DNA of 36,275 nt from Nemertoderma westbladi (taxonomy: Eukaryota; Xenacoelomorpha; Nemertodermatida; Nemertodermatidae). Under the pieces are notes generated by a model. The model made no database searches, was not told the DNA's origin, and saw only the letters and a list, made by a program, of their open reading frames with translations. Both the position numbers and the translations under genes were made by a program. How positions within the stretch are numbered: the stretch's first letter is position 1; every line of letters begins with the position of its first letter. Shown here piece by piece: positions 10,418 through 22,904 of the stretch. Where the stretch lies: positions 1 to 36,275 of the forward strand of contig JAUCBJ010003586.1 of NCBI GenBank assembly GCA_032718475.1. The letters are read 5' to 3'.

Positions 10418-13400
10418 GTACGAGTGCGACACACACTTTAGTGTACGTGTGTGACACAGACTCTAGTGTACGAGTGCGACACAGACTCTAGTGTACGAGT
10501 GCGACACACACTTTAGTGTACGTGTGTGACACAGACTCTAGTGTACGAGTGCGACACAGACTCTAGTGTACGAGTGCGACACAGACTCTAGTGTACGAGT
10601 GCGACACAGACTCTAGTGTACGAGTGCGACACAGACTCTAGTGTACGAGTGTGACACAGACTCTAGTGTACGAGTGTGACACAGACTCTAGTGTATGAGT
10701 GTGACACAGACTCAAGGGTACGAGTGCGACACAGACTCTAGTGTACGAGTGCGACACAGACTCTAGTGTACGAGTGCGACACAGACTCTAGTGTACGAGT
10801 GCGACACAGACTCCAGTGTACGAGTGTGATACAGACTCTAGTGTACGAGTGTGACACAGACTCTCGTGTATGAGTGTGACACAGACTCAAGGGTACGAGT
10901 GCGACACAGACTCTAGTGTACGAGTGTGGCACAGACTCCAGTGTACGAGTGTGATACAGACTCTAGTGTACGAGTGTGATACAGACTCTAGTGTACGAGT
11001 GCGACACAGACTCTAGTGTACGAGTGCGACACAGACTCTAGTGTACGAGTGCGACACAGACTCTAGTGTACGAGTGTGACACAGGCTCTAGTGTACGAGT
11101 GGGACACAGACTCTAGTGTACGAGTGCGACACAGCCTCTAGTGTACGAGTGTGACACAGACTCTAGTGTATGAGTGTGACACAGACTCAAGGGTACGAGT
11201 GCGACACAGACTCTAGTGTACGAGTGTGGCACAGACTCCAGTGTACGAGTGTGATACAGACTCTAGTGTACGAGTGTGATACAGACTCTAGTGTAATAGT
11301 GTGATACAGACTCTAGTGTACGAGTGCGACACAGACTCTAGTGTACGAGTGTGACACAGACTCTCGTGTATGAGTGTGACACAGACTCAAGAGTACGAGT
11401 GCGACACAGACTCTAGTGTACGAGTGGGGCACATACTCCAGTGTACGAGTGTGATACAGACTCTAGTGTACGAGTGTGATACAGACTCTAGTGTACGAGT
11501 GCGACACAGACTCTAGTGTACGAGTGCGACACAGACTCTAGTGTACGAGTGCGACACAGACTCTAATGTACGAGTGTGACACAGACTCTAGTGTACGAGT
11601 GGGACGCAGACTCTAGTGTACGAGTGCGACACAGACTCTAGTGTACGAGTGTGACACAGACTCTAGTGTATGAGTGTGACACAGACTCAAGGGTACGAGT
11701 GCGACACAGACTCTAGTGTACGAGTGTGGCACAGACTCCAGTGTACGAGTGTGATACAGACTTTAGTGTACGAGTGTGATACAGACTCTAGTGTACGAGT
11801 GCGACACACACTCTAGTGTACGAGTGCGACACAGACTCTAGTGTACGAGTGCGACACAGACTCTAGTGTACGAGTGCGACACAGACTCTAGTGTACGAGT
11901 GTAACACAGACTGTAGTGTATAAGTGTGACACAGACTCAAGGGTACGAGTGCGACACAGACTCTAGTGTACGAGTGTGACACAGACTCTAGTGTACGAGT
12001 GTGGCACAGACTCTAGTGTACGAGTGTGACACAGACTCTAGTGTACGAGTGTGACACAGACTCTAGTGTACGAGTGTGGCACAGACTCTAGTGTACGAGT
12101 GTGACACAGACTGTAGTGTACGAGTGTGACACAGACTCTAGTGTACGAGTGCGACACAGACTCTAGTGTACGAGTGCGACACAGACTCTAGTGTACGAGT
12201 GCGACACAGGCTCTAGTGTACGAGTGCGACACAGACTCTAGTGTACGAGTGCGACACAGACTCTAGTGTACGAGTGCGACACAGACTCTAGTGTACGAGT
12301 GCGACACAGACTGTAGTGTATAAGTGTGACACAGACTCAAGGGTACGAGTGCGACACAGACTCTAGTGTACGAGTGTGACACAGACTCTAGTGTACGAGT
12401 GTGACACAGACTCTAGTGCACGAGTGTGACACAGACTGTAGTGTACGAGTGTGACACAGACTCTAGTGTACGAGTGCGACACAGACTCTAGTGTACGAGT
12501 GCGACACAGACTCTAGTGTACGAGTGCGACACAGACTCTAGTGTATGAGTGTGACACAGACTCAAGAGTACGAGTGCGACACAGACTCTAGTGTACGAGT
12601 GGGGCACATACTCCAGTGTACGAGTGTGATACAGACTCTAGTGTACGAGTGTGATACAGACTCTAGTGTACGAGTGCGACACAGACTCTAGTGTACGAGT
12701 GCGACACAGACTCTAGTGTACGAGTGCGACACAGACTCTACTGTACGAGTGTGGCACAGACTCCAGTGTACGAGTGTGATACAGACTCTAGTGTACGAGT
12801 GTGATACAGACTCTAGTGTAAGAGTGTGACACAGACTCTAGTGTACGAGTGCGACACAGACTCTACTGTACGAGTGCGACACAGACTCTAGTGTACGAGT
12901 GCGACACAGACTCTAGTGTACGAGTGCGACACAGACTCTAGTGTACGAGTGTGACACAGACTCTAGTGTACGAGTGCGACACAGACTCTAGTGTACGAGT
13001 GCGACACAGACTCTAGTGTATGAGTGTGACACAGACTCAAGGGCACGAGTGCGACACAGACTCTAGTGTACGAGTGTGGCACAGACTCCAGTGTACGAGT
13101 GTGATACAGACTCTAGTGTACGAGTGTGACACAGACTATAGTGTACGAGTGTGACACAGACTCTAGTTTACGAGTGCGACACAGACTCTAGTGTACGAGT
13201 GTGACACAGACTCTAGTGTACGAGTGTGACACAGACTCTAGTGTACGAGTGCGACACAGACTCTAGTGTACGAGTGTGGCACAGACTCCAGTGTACGAGT
13301 GTGATACAGACTTTAGTGTACGAGTGTGATACAGACTCTAGTGTACGAGTGCGACACACACTCTAGTGTACGAGTGCGACACAGACTCTAGTGTACGAGT

Positions 13401-13526
13401 GCGACACAGACTCTAGTGTACGAGTGCGACACAGACTCTAGTGTACGAGTGTAACACAGACTGTAGTGTATAAGTGTGACACAGACTCTAGTGTGCGAGT
13501 GCGACACAGACTCTAGTGTACGAGTG
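10418..13526. repeat. 25-bp satellite, 125 register positions
   Basis: The unit reads GTGTACGAGTGCGACACAGA then CTCTA. The first and last CGAGTG (10421 and 13521) are exactly 3,100 bp apart, i.e. 124 x 25 with no net indel. Variation is by substitution: GCGAC/GTGAC/GTGAT/GTGGC, CTCTA/CTCCA/CTTTA/CTCAA. A marker unit ACTCAAGGGTACGAGT recurs at multiples of 25 bp. A weak dyad ACTC-8 nt-GAGT is present in each unit. Confidence 0.97.
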
Positions 13527-14732
13527 TTTTAGTCGGAATATTTATTTATGATATACGGCCCAGTCATGAATAGGGTTCTTGCACTATGTATTTCGTAACT
13601 CTAAGGTTTTATTAAACATTGTAGTTTGCAGCGACATTTCGCACACAAATGTTTTTGAAGTTCATATAACATAATCTTGATGAAGTCGGCCATTATAAAA
13701 TAATGAGAACACGATTCGGTTTCATCACGCCAGTCCACATCCGACATTTCTATGCTACCGGTATCCGAGGCTGCAGGGGCATTTCGGTAAAATATCAACG
13801 ATTTAACGTGACTTCAAGTCCTTGGGGTTTCGGATTATTCGAGTTTGTTATCAGGATTCGTAACTCATCCGGTCCACAGAGATTACAGAGGGAGTGAACG
13901 AAGAGTGAGAGAGCGAGATTAATTGGCAGCCAAGGAAATTAGGACTTCATCTTAATTTTGACACGTATTGTGTATATCAACAAGGGCCAAGGATATCACG
14001 ATTATCATTGTGACAAAAGTTAACGAAGGATGGTTTGTTTATAAAAGCTGAAATAATTACAATTTCTTGGACGAACCTTGTTGTACTGTAACTAAAAACA
14101 TAAGATTACGCTTGCTATTTATCCTATTACGGACCCTTTAAGAACTTTCGTGAAATCTTTGTAACGCAGAAAACTACCAAGGAGCTTTGCGGCCGACAGA
14201 TAGCAAAGGCTAAAAGTAATCAACAAAAACATAGAAGAAACACGAAGTGGGCTTTTCGCGCCGCATGTGACATAAACTTAATTGTCAACTCGAAATAATT
14301 TTAAGCAAAATCTAAGCACATGTCTTACCTCCTAGAGGCACACTACTGGGAAACTGCAGTCGATTTAAGACCTCAAAAAACTCAAGGATTGATTATAAAC
14401 AATAATACGAAATGGCCGAAGGTTTTCATTTCAGACAGTTCTAAAATGTATTCAATTTCAGCCCGCTAGCGGTAGACTGGAGAACTTCCGAGGAATTGTC
14501 GTCCAAACAATGACGCAGCCTATGGATGGTCTACGGTCTATCGTTTCTGGCTAGTTTCAGCTTAAATGGATTAAAATATTGGAGACGGAGCAAGGTTTTA
14601 TCTATGAGGCAGTTAACCTTTTGCGGCAGACTGGAGAACTGCACAAAGATAACCTCCATCATAAAGACGCAACATTTGGTACCGTTATAAACTACAGTAG
14701 TGTTTAAACGGGATTGAACGTATCGGGATTTC
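13527..14732. other. Single-copy spacer, no gene recognised
   Basis: Mixed-composition DNA. Overlapping frames at 13601-13798 (minus) and 13703-13897 (plus) show no convincing domain. A 17-bp near repeat CGG(T/C)AGACTGGAGAACT occurs at 14470 and 14624. Confidence 0.35.
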
Positions 14733-14807
14733 CGGGATCGGTACCGGGATTATCACTCTCGAGATTCCGATTTACGGGATCGTTACCGGGATTATCACTC
14801 ACGGGAT
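14733..14807. repeat. 42-bp duplication next to the tetramer array
   Basis: GGGATCGGTACCGGGATTAT at 14734 and GGGATCGTTACCGGGATTAT at 14776 are 42 bp apart. The second copy runs into the CTGA array. Confidence 0.75.
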
Positions 14808-15473
14808 CTGACTGACTGACTGACTGACTGACTGACTGACTGACTGACTGACTGACTGACTGACTGACTGACTGACTGACTGACTGACTGACTGACTGAC
14901 TGACTGACTGACTGACTGACTGACTGACTGACTGACTGACTGACTGACTGACTGACTGACTGACTGACTGACTGACTGACTGACTGACTGACTGACTGAC
15001 TGACTGACTGACTGACTGACTGACTGACTGACTGACTGACTGACTGACTGACTGACTGACTGACTGACTGACTGACTGACTGACTGACTGACTGACTGAC
15101 TGACTGACTGACTGACTGACTGACTGACTGACTGACTGACTGACTGACTGACTGACTGACTGACTGACTGACTGACTGACTGACTGACTGACTGACTGAC
15201 TGACTGACTGACTGACTGACTGACTGACTGACTGACTGACTGACTGACTGACTGACTGACTGACTGACTGACTGACTGACTGACTGACTGACTGACTGAC
15301 TGACTGACTGACTGACTGACTGACTGACTGACTGACTGACTGACTGACTGACTGACTGACTGACTGACTGACTGACTGACTGACTGACTGACTGACTGAC
15401 TGACTGACTGACTGACTGACTGACTGACTGACTGACTGACTGACTGACTGACTGACTGACTGACTGACTGACT
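14808..15473. repeat. CTGA tetramer array, about 166 perfect copies
   Basis: 666 bp of CTGA/TGAC with no visible variant. It gives (SVSQ)n frames on the minus strand that are artefacts. The perfect state over this length suggests very recent expansion, or collapse or extension in assembly. Confidence 0.97.
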
Positions 15474-15621
15474 TGATGAAATTTTGCAAGTACATTGCTT
15501 TGGTGGTTCATAATCGCGTTACAAAATTTCAGATCGATTCTATGTGTGGTATTCGATATATTTAGTTTTTGACATTATTTTGTTGCTGGTGTTCATGATG
15601 AAATATGGCTTAAATTGTTAT

Positions 15622-15928
15622 AAGGCCCGTTCCATTCTAACGGAACGGTACACCGCGCGGTGAACCGCAGGGCGGCCAGCGGTACACCGCAGACTGTGAA
15701 CGACCCAACAGGTAGTTGTGCGCTAAACCGCGCGGTTTACGTCAGCCCATTTAAACAATGTTAAAACAATTAATGTAATTTCCTGTTGAATTCACAGTTG
15801 ACATATAGACAATCAGTTACCGCAACGGGCTGTGAACGGGCTCCGTGTAGTGTGTACCGCTGGCTTACCGCTTCAATACCGCCAGACTACTTTACCGCTC
15901 ACGCACCATTGGATGTGAACGGGGCTTT
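15622..15928. mobile_element. MITE-like element with subterminal ACCGC motifs
   Basis: The ends are imperfect terminal inverted repeats: left TAAGGCCCGTTCCATTCTAA, and right (reverse complement) TAAAGCCCCGTTCACATCCA. Further in, CCAGCGGTAC (near 15677) is matched by GTACCGCTGG (near 15857) in inverted order. Many ACCGC/GCGGT motifs, including palindromic ACCGCGCGGT, crowd both ends, as expected for transposase-binding subterminal repeats of non-autonomous DNA transposons. The target duplication is unclear, possibly TA. No transposase is encoded. Confidence 0.55.
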
Positions 15929-17036
15929 ACAAAGTCATAATAAAACGTGTTGGTTGCCAAGTTTTACTAGTAGGCTATAAGGAAAGGCAATGTTTACTCA
16001 CACATAAGCTGTTGATTTCTATTGTATTACTGTACCCCATAAGCTGATTGCTCTCCCAGTGTCTTCCAGTGTGTTGTGTCCTATTGCAGTTGTTACTCAC
16101 TGTGGATTGCAAAATGTTTTATAGTTGACCTACAGTATAATACAGTAGTTGCAGAGATATTCCGATTGACGACGGGGTAATACCTATAGAAGGAAACTAA
16201 ATTTGTTATTTGGCTCTATTCGTTGTTATTTATCTGGTTGTGCATCATGGGCATTTTTTATAAATATTCCGTAATCGTATCTTATATCTTGTAAACGTGC
16301 TTCATAATGAATTTATTTGCTTCATATTATATTTTTGTTAATGGTAGCTAAGTTGAATTTTGTATTATATGGGGCGAGCCACAAAGTCAGCTAGCCTCAC
16401 GCCTTGCAGTTTAGACAATTGTTTAGTTTACTTACTGCTGACTGACATAGTTCTTTGTAATACTGTAGTCTTGGCTAGGATTTTTCCCCCGGGCTCCTTC
16501 CAGCCAGCTTGCTGGCTTTCTAGTTTGTAGCTGTTAGGCGATGGAACATATTCTGTTATATCTTTACTTATCGTCTCTCAAATATTGATGAGTTTTAGTT
16601 TAGTTTCAAAGAGGTTTTGAAATTGAATGAGCCCTTAACTTGCTTGGTTAAATCTTTTTCTATGGAATATCAATTTAATTTACTGCCATTGCACCTGCCT
16701 CACACTAGCTACTCAAATGTAACAATATATTTTATATTTCTTTTATTATATGTTACTGAAATAATTTTAAACCAACTCGCCATTTTTTCACAGTGAGGTA
16801 AGTCTAGCTATTTATATTGAGTTGTTTTACTGTCATAAATCTCTTGTAATTCTACGGGATTGAATTGGTTACCAATCTACTGAGTAAGTAATTGGCCTCT
16901 GCTAACCCACTAAATCTCACTAATTAAGACCACCTTGGTGACATACCTGTACCGTAAACCTTATTAATTATTGCTTCACCGAATATCCAAAACTCCGAAA
17001 CTAAATCCAATATTCTAGCGGAATAGATTATTATGT
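15929..17036. other. AT-rich spacer, no gene recognised
   Basis: Single-copy AT-rich DNA with a small hairpin AGCCAG-CTTG-CTGGCT at 16502-16517 and several TACTGTA/TACAGTA motifs (16029, 16131-16150, 16459). Confidence 0.4.
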
Positions 17037-20000
17037 TGAAATGTTCGCGTTTAATTGAAGATATGCTGACTCGAACCGAGTTAGATATGTTCGCGTTTAA
17101 TTAAAGATATGCGACTCAAACCGAGTTAGATATGTTCGCGTTTAATTAAAGATATGCTGACTCAAACCGAGTTAGATATGTTCGCGTTTAATTAAAGATA
17201 TGCTTACTAAAACCGAGTTAGATATGTTCGCGTTTAATTAAAGATATGCTGACTAAAACCGAGTTAGATATGTTCGCGTTTAATTAAAGATATGCTTACT
17301 AAAACCGAGTTAGATATGTTCCCGATTAATTAAAGATATGCTGACTAAAACCGAGTTAGATATGTTCGCGTTTAATTAAAGATATGCTGACTCAAACCGA
17401 GTTAGATATGTTCGCGTTTAATTAAAGATATGCTTACTAAAACCGAGTTAGATATGTTCGCGTTTAATTAAAGATATGCTGACTCGAACCGAGTTAGATA
17501 TGTTCGCGTTTAATTAAAGATATGCTGCTTCATACCGAGTTAGATATGTTCGCGTTTAATTAAAGATATGCGACTCAAACCGAGTTAGATATGTTCGCGT
17601 TTAATTAAAGATATGCTGACTCTAACCGAGTTAGATATGTTCGCGATTAATTAAAGATATGCTTACTAAAACCGAGTTAGATATGTTCGCGTTTAATTAA
17701 AGATATGCGACTCAAACCGAGTTAGATATGTTCGCGTTTAATTAAAGATATGCTGACTCGAACCGAGTTAGATATGTTCGCGTTTAATTAAAGATGTGCT
17801 GACTCGAACCGAGTTAGATATGTTCGCGTTTAATTAAAGATATGCTAACTCGAACCGAGTTAGATATGTTCGCGATTAATTAAAGATATGCTTACTAAAA
17901 CCGAGTTAGATATGTTCGCGTTTAATTAAAGATATGCTGCATCATACCGAGTTAGATATATTTGCGTTTAATTAAAGATATGCTGACTAAAACCAAGTTA
18001 GATATGTTCGCGTTTAATTAAAGATATGCTGCATCATACCGAGTTAGATATGTTCGCGTTTAATTAAAGATATGCGACTCAAAACGAGTTAGATATGTTC
18101 GCGTTTAATTAAAGATATGCTGCTTCATTCCGAGTTAGATATGTTCGCGTTTAATTAAAGATATGCGACTCAAACCGAGTTAGATTTGTTCGCGTTTAAT
18201 TAAAGATATGCTGACTCGAACCGAGTTAGATATGTTCGCGTTTAATTAAAGATATGCTGACTCGAACCGAGTTAGATATGTTCGCGTTTAATTAAAGATA
18301 TGCTGACTAAAACCGAGTTAGATATGTTCGCGTTTAATTAAAGATATGCTGACTAAAACCGAGTTAGATATATTCGCGTTTAATTAAAGATATGCTGACT
18401 CAAACCGAGTTAGATATGTTCGCGTTTAATTAAAGATATGCTGACTCAAACCGAGTTAGATATATTCGCGTTTAATTAAAGATATGCTGACTAAAACCGA
18501 GTTAGATATATTCGCGTTTAATTAAAGATATGCTGACTAAAACCGAGTTAGATATGTTCGCGTTTAATTAAAGATATGTTGACTCAAACCGAGTTAGATA
18601 TGTTCGCGTTTAATTAAAGATATGCTGACTAAAACCGAGTTAGATATATTCGCGTTTAATTAAAGATATGCTGACTAAAACCGAGTTAGATATGTTCGCG
18701 TTTAATTAAAGATATGCTGACTAAAACCGAGTTAGATATGTTCGCGTTTAATTAAAGATATGCTGACTAAAACCGAGTTAGATATATTCGCGTTTAATTA
18801 AAGATATGCTGACTCAAACCGAGTTAGATATGTTCGCGTTTAATTAAAGATATGCTGACTAAAACCGAGTTAGATATATTCGCTTTTAATTAAAGATATG
18901 CTGACTCAAACCGAGTTAGATATGTTCGCGTTTAATTAAAGATATGCTGACTCTAACCAAGTTAGATATGTTCGCGTTTAATTAAAGATATGCTTACTAA
19001 AACCGAGTTAGATATGTTCGCGTTTAATTAAAGATATGCTGACTCGAACCGAGTTAGATATGTTCGCGTTTAATTAAAGATATGCTGACTCAAACCGAGT
19101 TAGATATGTTCGCGTTTAATTAAAGATATGCTGACTAAAACCGAGTTAGATATATTCGCGTTTAATTAAAGATATGCTGACTCAAACCGAGTTAGATATG
19201 TTCGCGTTTAATTAAAGATATGCTGACTCAAATCGAGTTAGATATGTTCGCGTTTAATTAAAGATATGCTGACTCTAACCAAGTTAGATATGTTCGCGTT
19301 TAATTAAAGATATGCTTACTAAAACCGAGTTAGATATGTTCGCGTTTAATTAAAGATATGCTGACTCGAACCGAGTTAGATATGTTCGCGTTTAATTAAA
19401 GATATGCTGACTCAAACCGAGTTAGATATGTTCGCGTTTAATTAAAGATATGCTGACTAAAACCGAGTTAGATATGTTCGCGTTTAATTAAAGATATGCT
19501 GACTAAAACCGAGTTAGATATATTCGCTTTTAATTAAAGATATGCTGACTCAAACCGAGTTAGATATGTTCGCGTTTAATTAAAGATATGCTGACTAAAA
19601 CCGAGTTAGATATATTCGCGTTTAATTAAAGATATGCTGACTCAAACCGAGTTAGATATGTTCGCGTTTAATTAAAGATATGCTGACTCAAACCGAGTTA
19701 GATATGTTCGCGTTTAATTAAAGATATGCTGACTCGAACCGAGTTAGATATGTTCGCGTTTAATTAAAGATATGCTGACTCAAACCGAGTTAGATATGTT
19801 CGCGTTTAATTAAAGATATGCTGACTAAAACCGAGTTAGATATGTTCGCGTTTAATTAAAGATATGCTGACTAAAACCGAGTTAGATATATTCGCTTTTA
19901 ATTAAAGACATGCTGACTCAATCCGAGTTAGATATATTCGCTTTTAATTAAAGATATGCTGACTCAAACCGAGTTAGATATGTTCGCGTTTAATTAAAGA

Positions 20001-22900
20001 TATGCTGACTCTAACCAAGTTAGATATGTTCGCGTTTAATTAAAGATATGCTGACTCAAACCGAGTTAGATATGTTCGCGTTTAATTAAAGATATGCTGA
20101 CTAAAACCGAGTTAGATATATTCGCGTTTAATTAAAGATATGCTGACTCAAACCGAGTTAGATATGTTCGCGTTTAATTAAAGATATGCTGACTAAAACC
20201 GAGTTAGATATATTCGCTTTTAATTAAAGATATGCTGACTCAAACCGAGTTAGATATGTTCGCGTTTAATTAAAGATATGCTGACTCTAACCAAGTTAGA
20301 TATGTTCGCGTTTAATTAAAGATATGCTTACTAAAACCGAGTTAGATATGTTCGCGTTTAATTAAAGATATGCTGACTCGAACCGAGTTAGATATGTTCG
20401 CGTTTAATTAAAGATATGCTGACTCAAACCGAGTTAGATATGTTCGCGTTTAATTAAAGATATGCTGACTAAAACCGAGTTAGATATATTCGCGTTTAAT
20501 TAAAGATATGCTGACTCAAACCGAGTTAGATATGTTCGCGTTTAATTAAAGATATGCTGACTCAAATCGAGTTAGATATGTTCGCGTTTAATTAAAGATA
20601 TGCTGACTCTAACCAAGTTAGATATGTTCGCGTTTAATTAAAGATATGCTTACTAAAACCGAGTTAGATATGTTCGCGTTTAATTAAAGATATGCTGACT
20701 CGAACCGAGTTAGATATGTTCGCGTTTAATTAAAGATATGCTGACTCAAACCGAGTTAGATATGTTCGCGTTTAATTAAAGATATGCTGACTAAAACCGA
20801 GTTAGATATATTCGCGTTTAATTAAAGATATGCTGACTCAAACCGAGTTAGATATGTTCGCGTTTAATTAAAGATATGCTGACTCAAATCGAGTTAGATA
20901 TGTTCGCGTTTAATTAAAGATATGCGACTCAAACCGAGTTAGATATGTTCGCGTTTAATTAAAGATATGCTTACTAAAACCGAGTTAGATATGTTCGCGT
21001 TTAATTAAAGATATGCTTACTAAAACCGAGTTAGATATGTTCGCGTTTAATTAAAGATATGCTGACTCGAACCGAGTTAGATATGTTCGCGTTTAATTAA
21101 AGATATGCTGACTCAAACCGAGTTAGATATGTTCGCGTTTAATTAAAGATATGCTTACTAAAAGCGAGTTAGATATGTTCGCGTTTAATTAAAGATATGC
21201 TTACTAAAACCGAGTTAGATATGTTCGCGTTTAATTAAAGATATGCTGACTCTAACCAAGTTAGATATGTTCGCGTTTAATTAAAGATATGCTTACTAAA
21301 ACCGAGTTAGATATGTTCGCGTTTAATTAAAGATATGCTGACTAAAACCGAGTTAGATATATTCGCGTTTAATTAAAGATATGCTGACTCAAACCGAGTT
21401 AGATATGTTCGCGTTTAATTAAAGATATGCTGACTCAAATCGAGTTAGATATGTTCGCGTTTAATTAAAGATATGCGACTCAAACCGAGTTAGATATGTT
21501 CGCGTTTAATTAAAGATATGCTTACTAAAACCGAGTTAGATATGTTCGCGTTTAATTAAAGATATGCTGACTAAAACCGAGTTAGATATGTTCGCGTTTA
21601 ATTAAAGATATGCTGACTCAAACCGAGTTAGATATTTTCGCGTTTAATTAAAGACATGCTGACTCAATCCGAGTTAGATATATTCGCGTTTAATTAAAGA
21701 TATGCTGACTCAAACCGAGTTAGATATGTTCGCGTTTAATTAAAGATATGCTGACTCAAACCGAGTTAGATATGTTCGCGTTTAATTAAAGATATGCTGA
21801 CTAAAACCAAGTTAGATATGTTCGCGTTTAATTAAAGATATGCTGACTCGAACCGAGTTAGATATGTTCGCGTTTAATTAAAGATATGCTAACTCGAACC
21901 GAGTTAGATATGTTCGCGTTTAACTAAAGATATGCGACTCAAACCGAGTTAGATATGTTCGCGTTTAATTAAAGATATGCTGCTTCATACCGAGTTAGAT
22001 ATTTTCGCGTTTAATTAAAGATATGCTGACTCAAACCGAGTTAGATATTTTCGCGTTTAATTAAAGACATGCTGACTCAATCCGAGTTAGATATATTCGC
22101 GTTTAATTAAAGATATGCTGACTCAAACCGAGTTAGATATGTTTGCGTTTAATTAAAGATATGCGACTCAAACCGAGTTAGATATGTTCGCGTTTAATTA
22201 AAGATATGCTGCTTCATACCGAGTTAGATATTTTCGCGTTTAATTAAAGATATGCTGACTCAAACCGAGTTAGATATGTTCGCGTTTAATTAAAGATATG
22301 CTGACTCAAACCGAGTTAGATATGTTCGCGTTTAATTAAAGATATGCTGACTCAAACCGAGTTAGATATGTTCGCGTTTAATTAAAGATGTGCTGACTCG
22401 AACCGAGTTAGATATGTTCGCGTTTAATTAAAGATATGCTAACTCGAACCGAGTTAGATATGTTCGCGTTTAATTAAAGATATGCGACTCAAACCGAGTT
22501 AGATATGTTCGCGTTTAATTAAAGATATGCTGCTTCATACCGAGTTAGATATTTTCGCGTTTAATTAAAGATATGCTGACTCAAACCGAGTTAGATATTT
22601 TCGCGTTTAATTAAAGACATGCTGACTCAATCCGAGTTAGATATATTCGCGTTTAATTAAAGATATGCTGACTCAAACCGAGTTAGATATGTTTGCGTTT
22701 AATTAAAGATATGCGACTCAAACCGAGTTAGATATGTTCGCGTTTAATTAAAGATATGCTGCTTCATACCGAGTTAGATATTTTCGCGTTTAATTAAAGA
22801 TATGCTGACTCAAACCGAGTTAGATATTTTCGCGTTTAATTAAAGACATGCTGACTCAATCTGAGTTAGATATATTCGCGTTTAATTAAAGATATGCTTA
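17037..22900. repeat. 46-bp satellite A, 128 copies
   Basis: The unit is GATATGTTCGCGTTTAATTA followed by AAGATATGCTGACTCAAACC and GAGTTA. From first TTCGCG (17044) to last (22875) is 5,831 bp, i.e. 127 steps of 46 less 11. I count exactly eleven 45-bp units reading ATGCGACTC instead of ATGCTGACTC, which accounts for the whole difference. Each unit holds the palindrome TTTAATTAAA. Variant classes recur as blocks, and the last 900 bp repeats a block containing ATATTTTCGCG and GACATGCTGACTCAATCC. Confidence 0.97.
18944..21260. repeat. Higher-order structure in satellite A
   Basis: The variant CTCTAACCAAGTTAG begins at 18951, 19273, 20009, 20285, 20607 and 21249. Steps are 322, 736, 276, 322 and 642 bp, i.e. 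7, 16, 6, 7 and 14 units (the last with two short units). The variant is usually followed by a CTTACTAAAACC unit and then a CTGACTCGAACC unit, so a multi-unit block was copied. Confidence 0.8.
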
Positions 22901-22904
22901 TATA

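Noticed and set aside
13601-13897. Minus frame (SDVDWRDETESCSHYFIM) and overlapping plus frame as exons, for example a receptor tail
   Set aside because: A weak CCTGCAG acceptor is present, but there is no family motif and no partner exon in phase; kept as spacer.
14704-15511. Serine/valine/glutamine repeat proteins on the minus strand
   Set aside because: Translation of the CTGA tetramer array.
17037-22900. CENP-B-box-like centromere satellite
   Set aside because: TTCG is present, but the following A and CGGG positions do not match.
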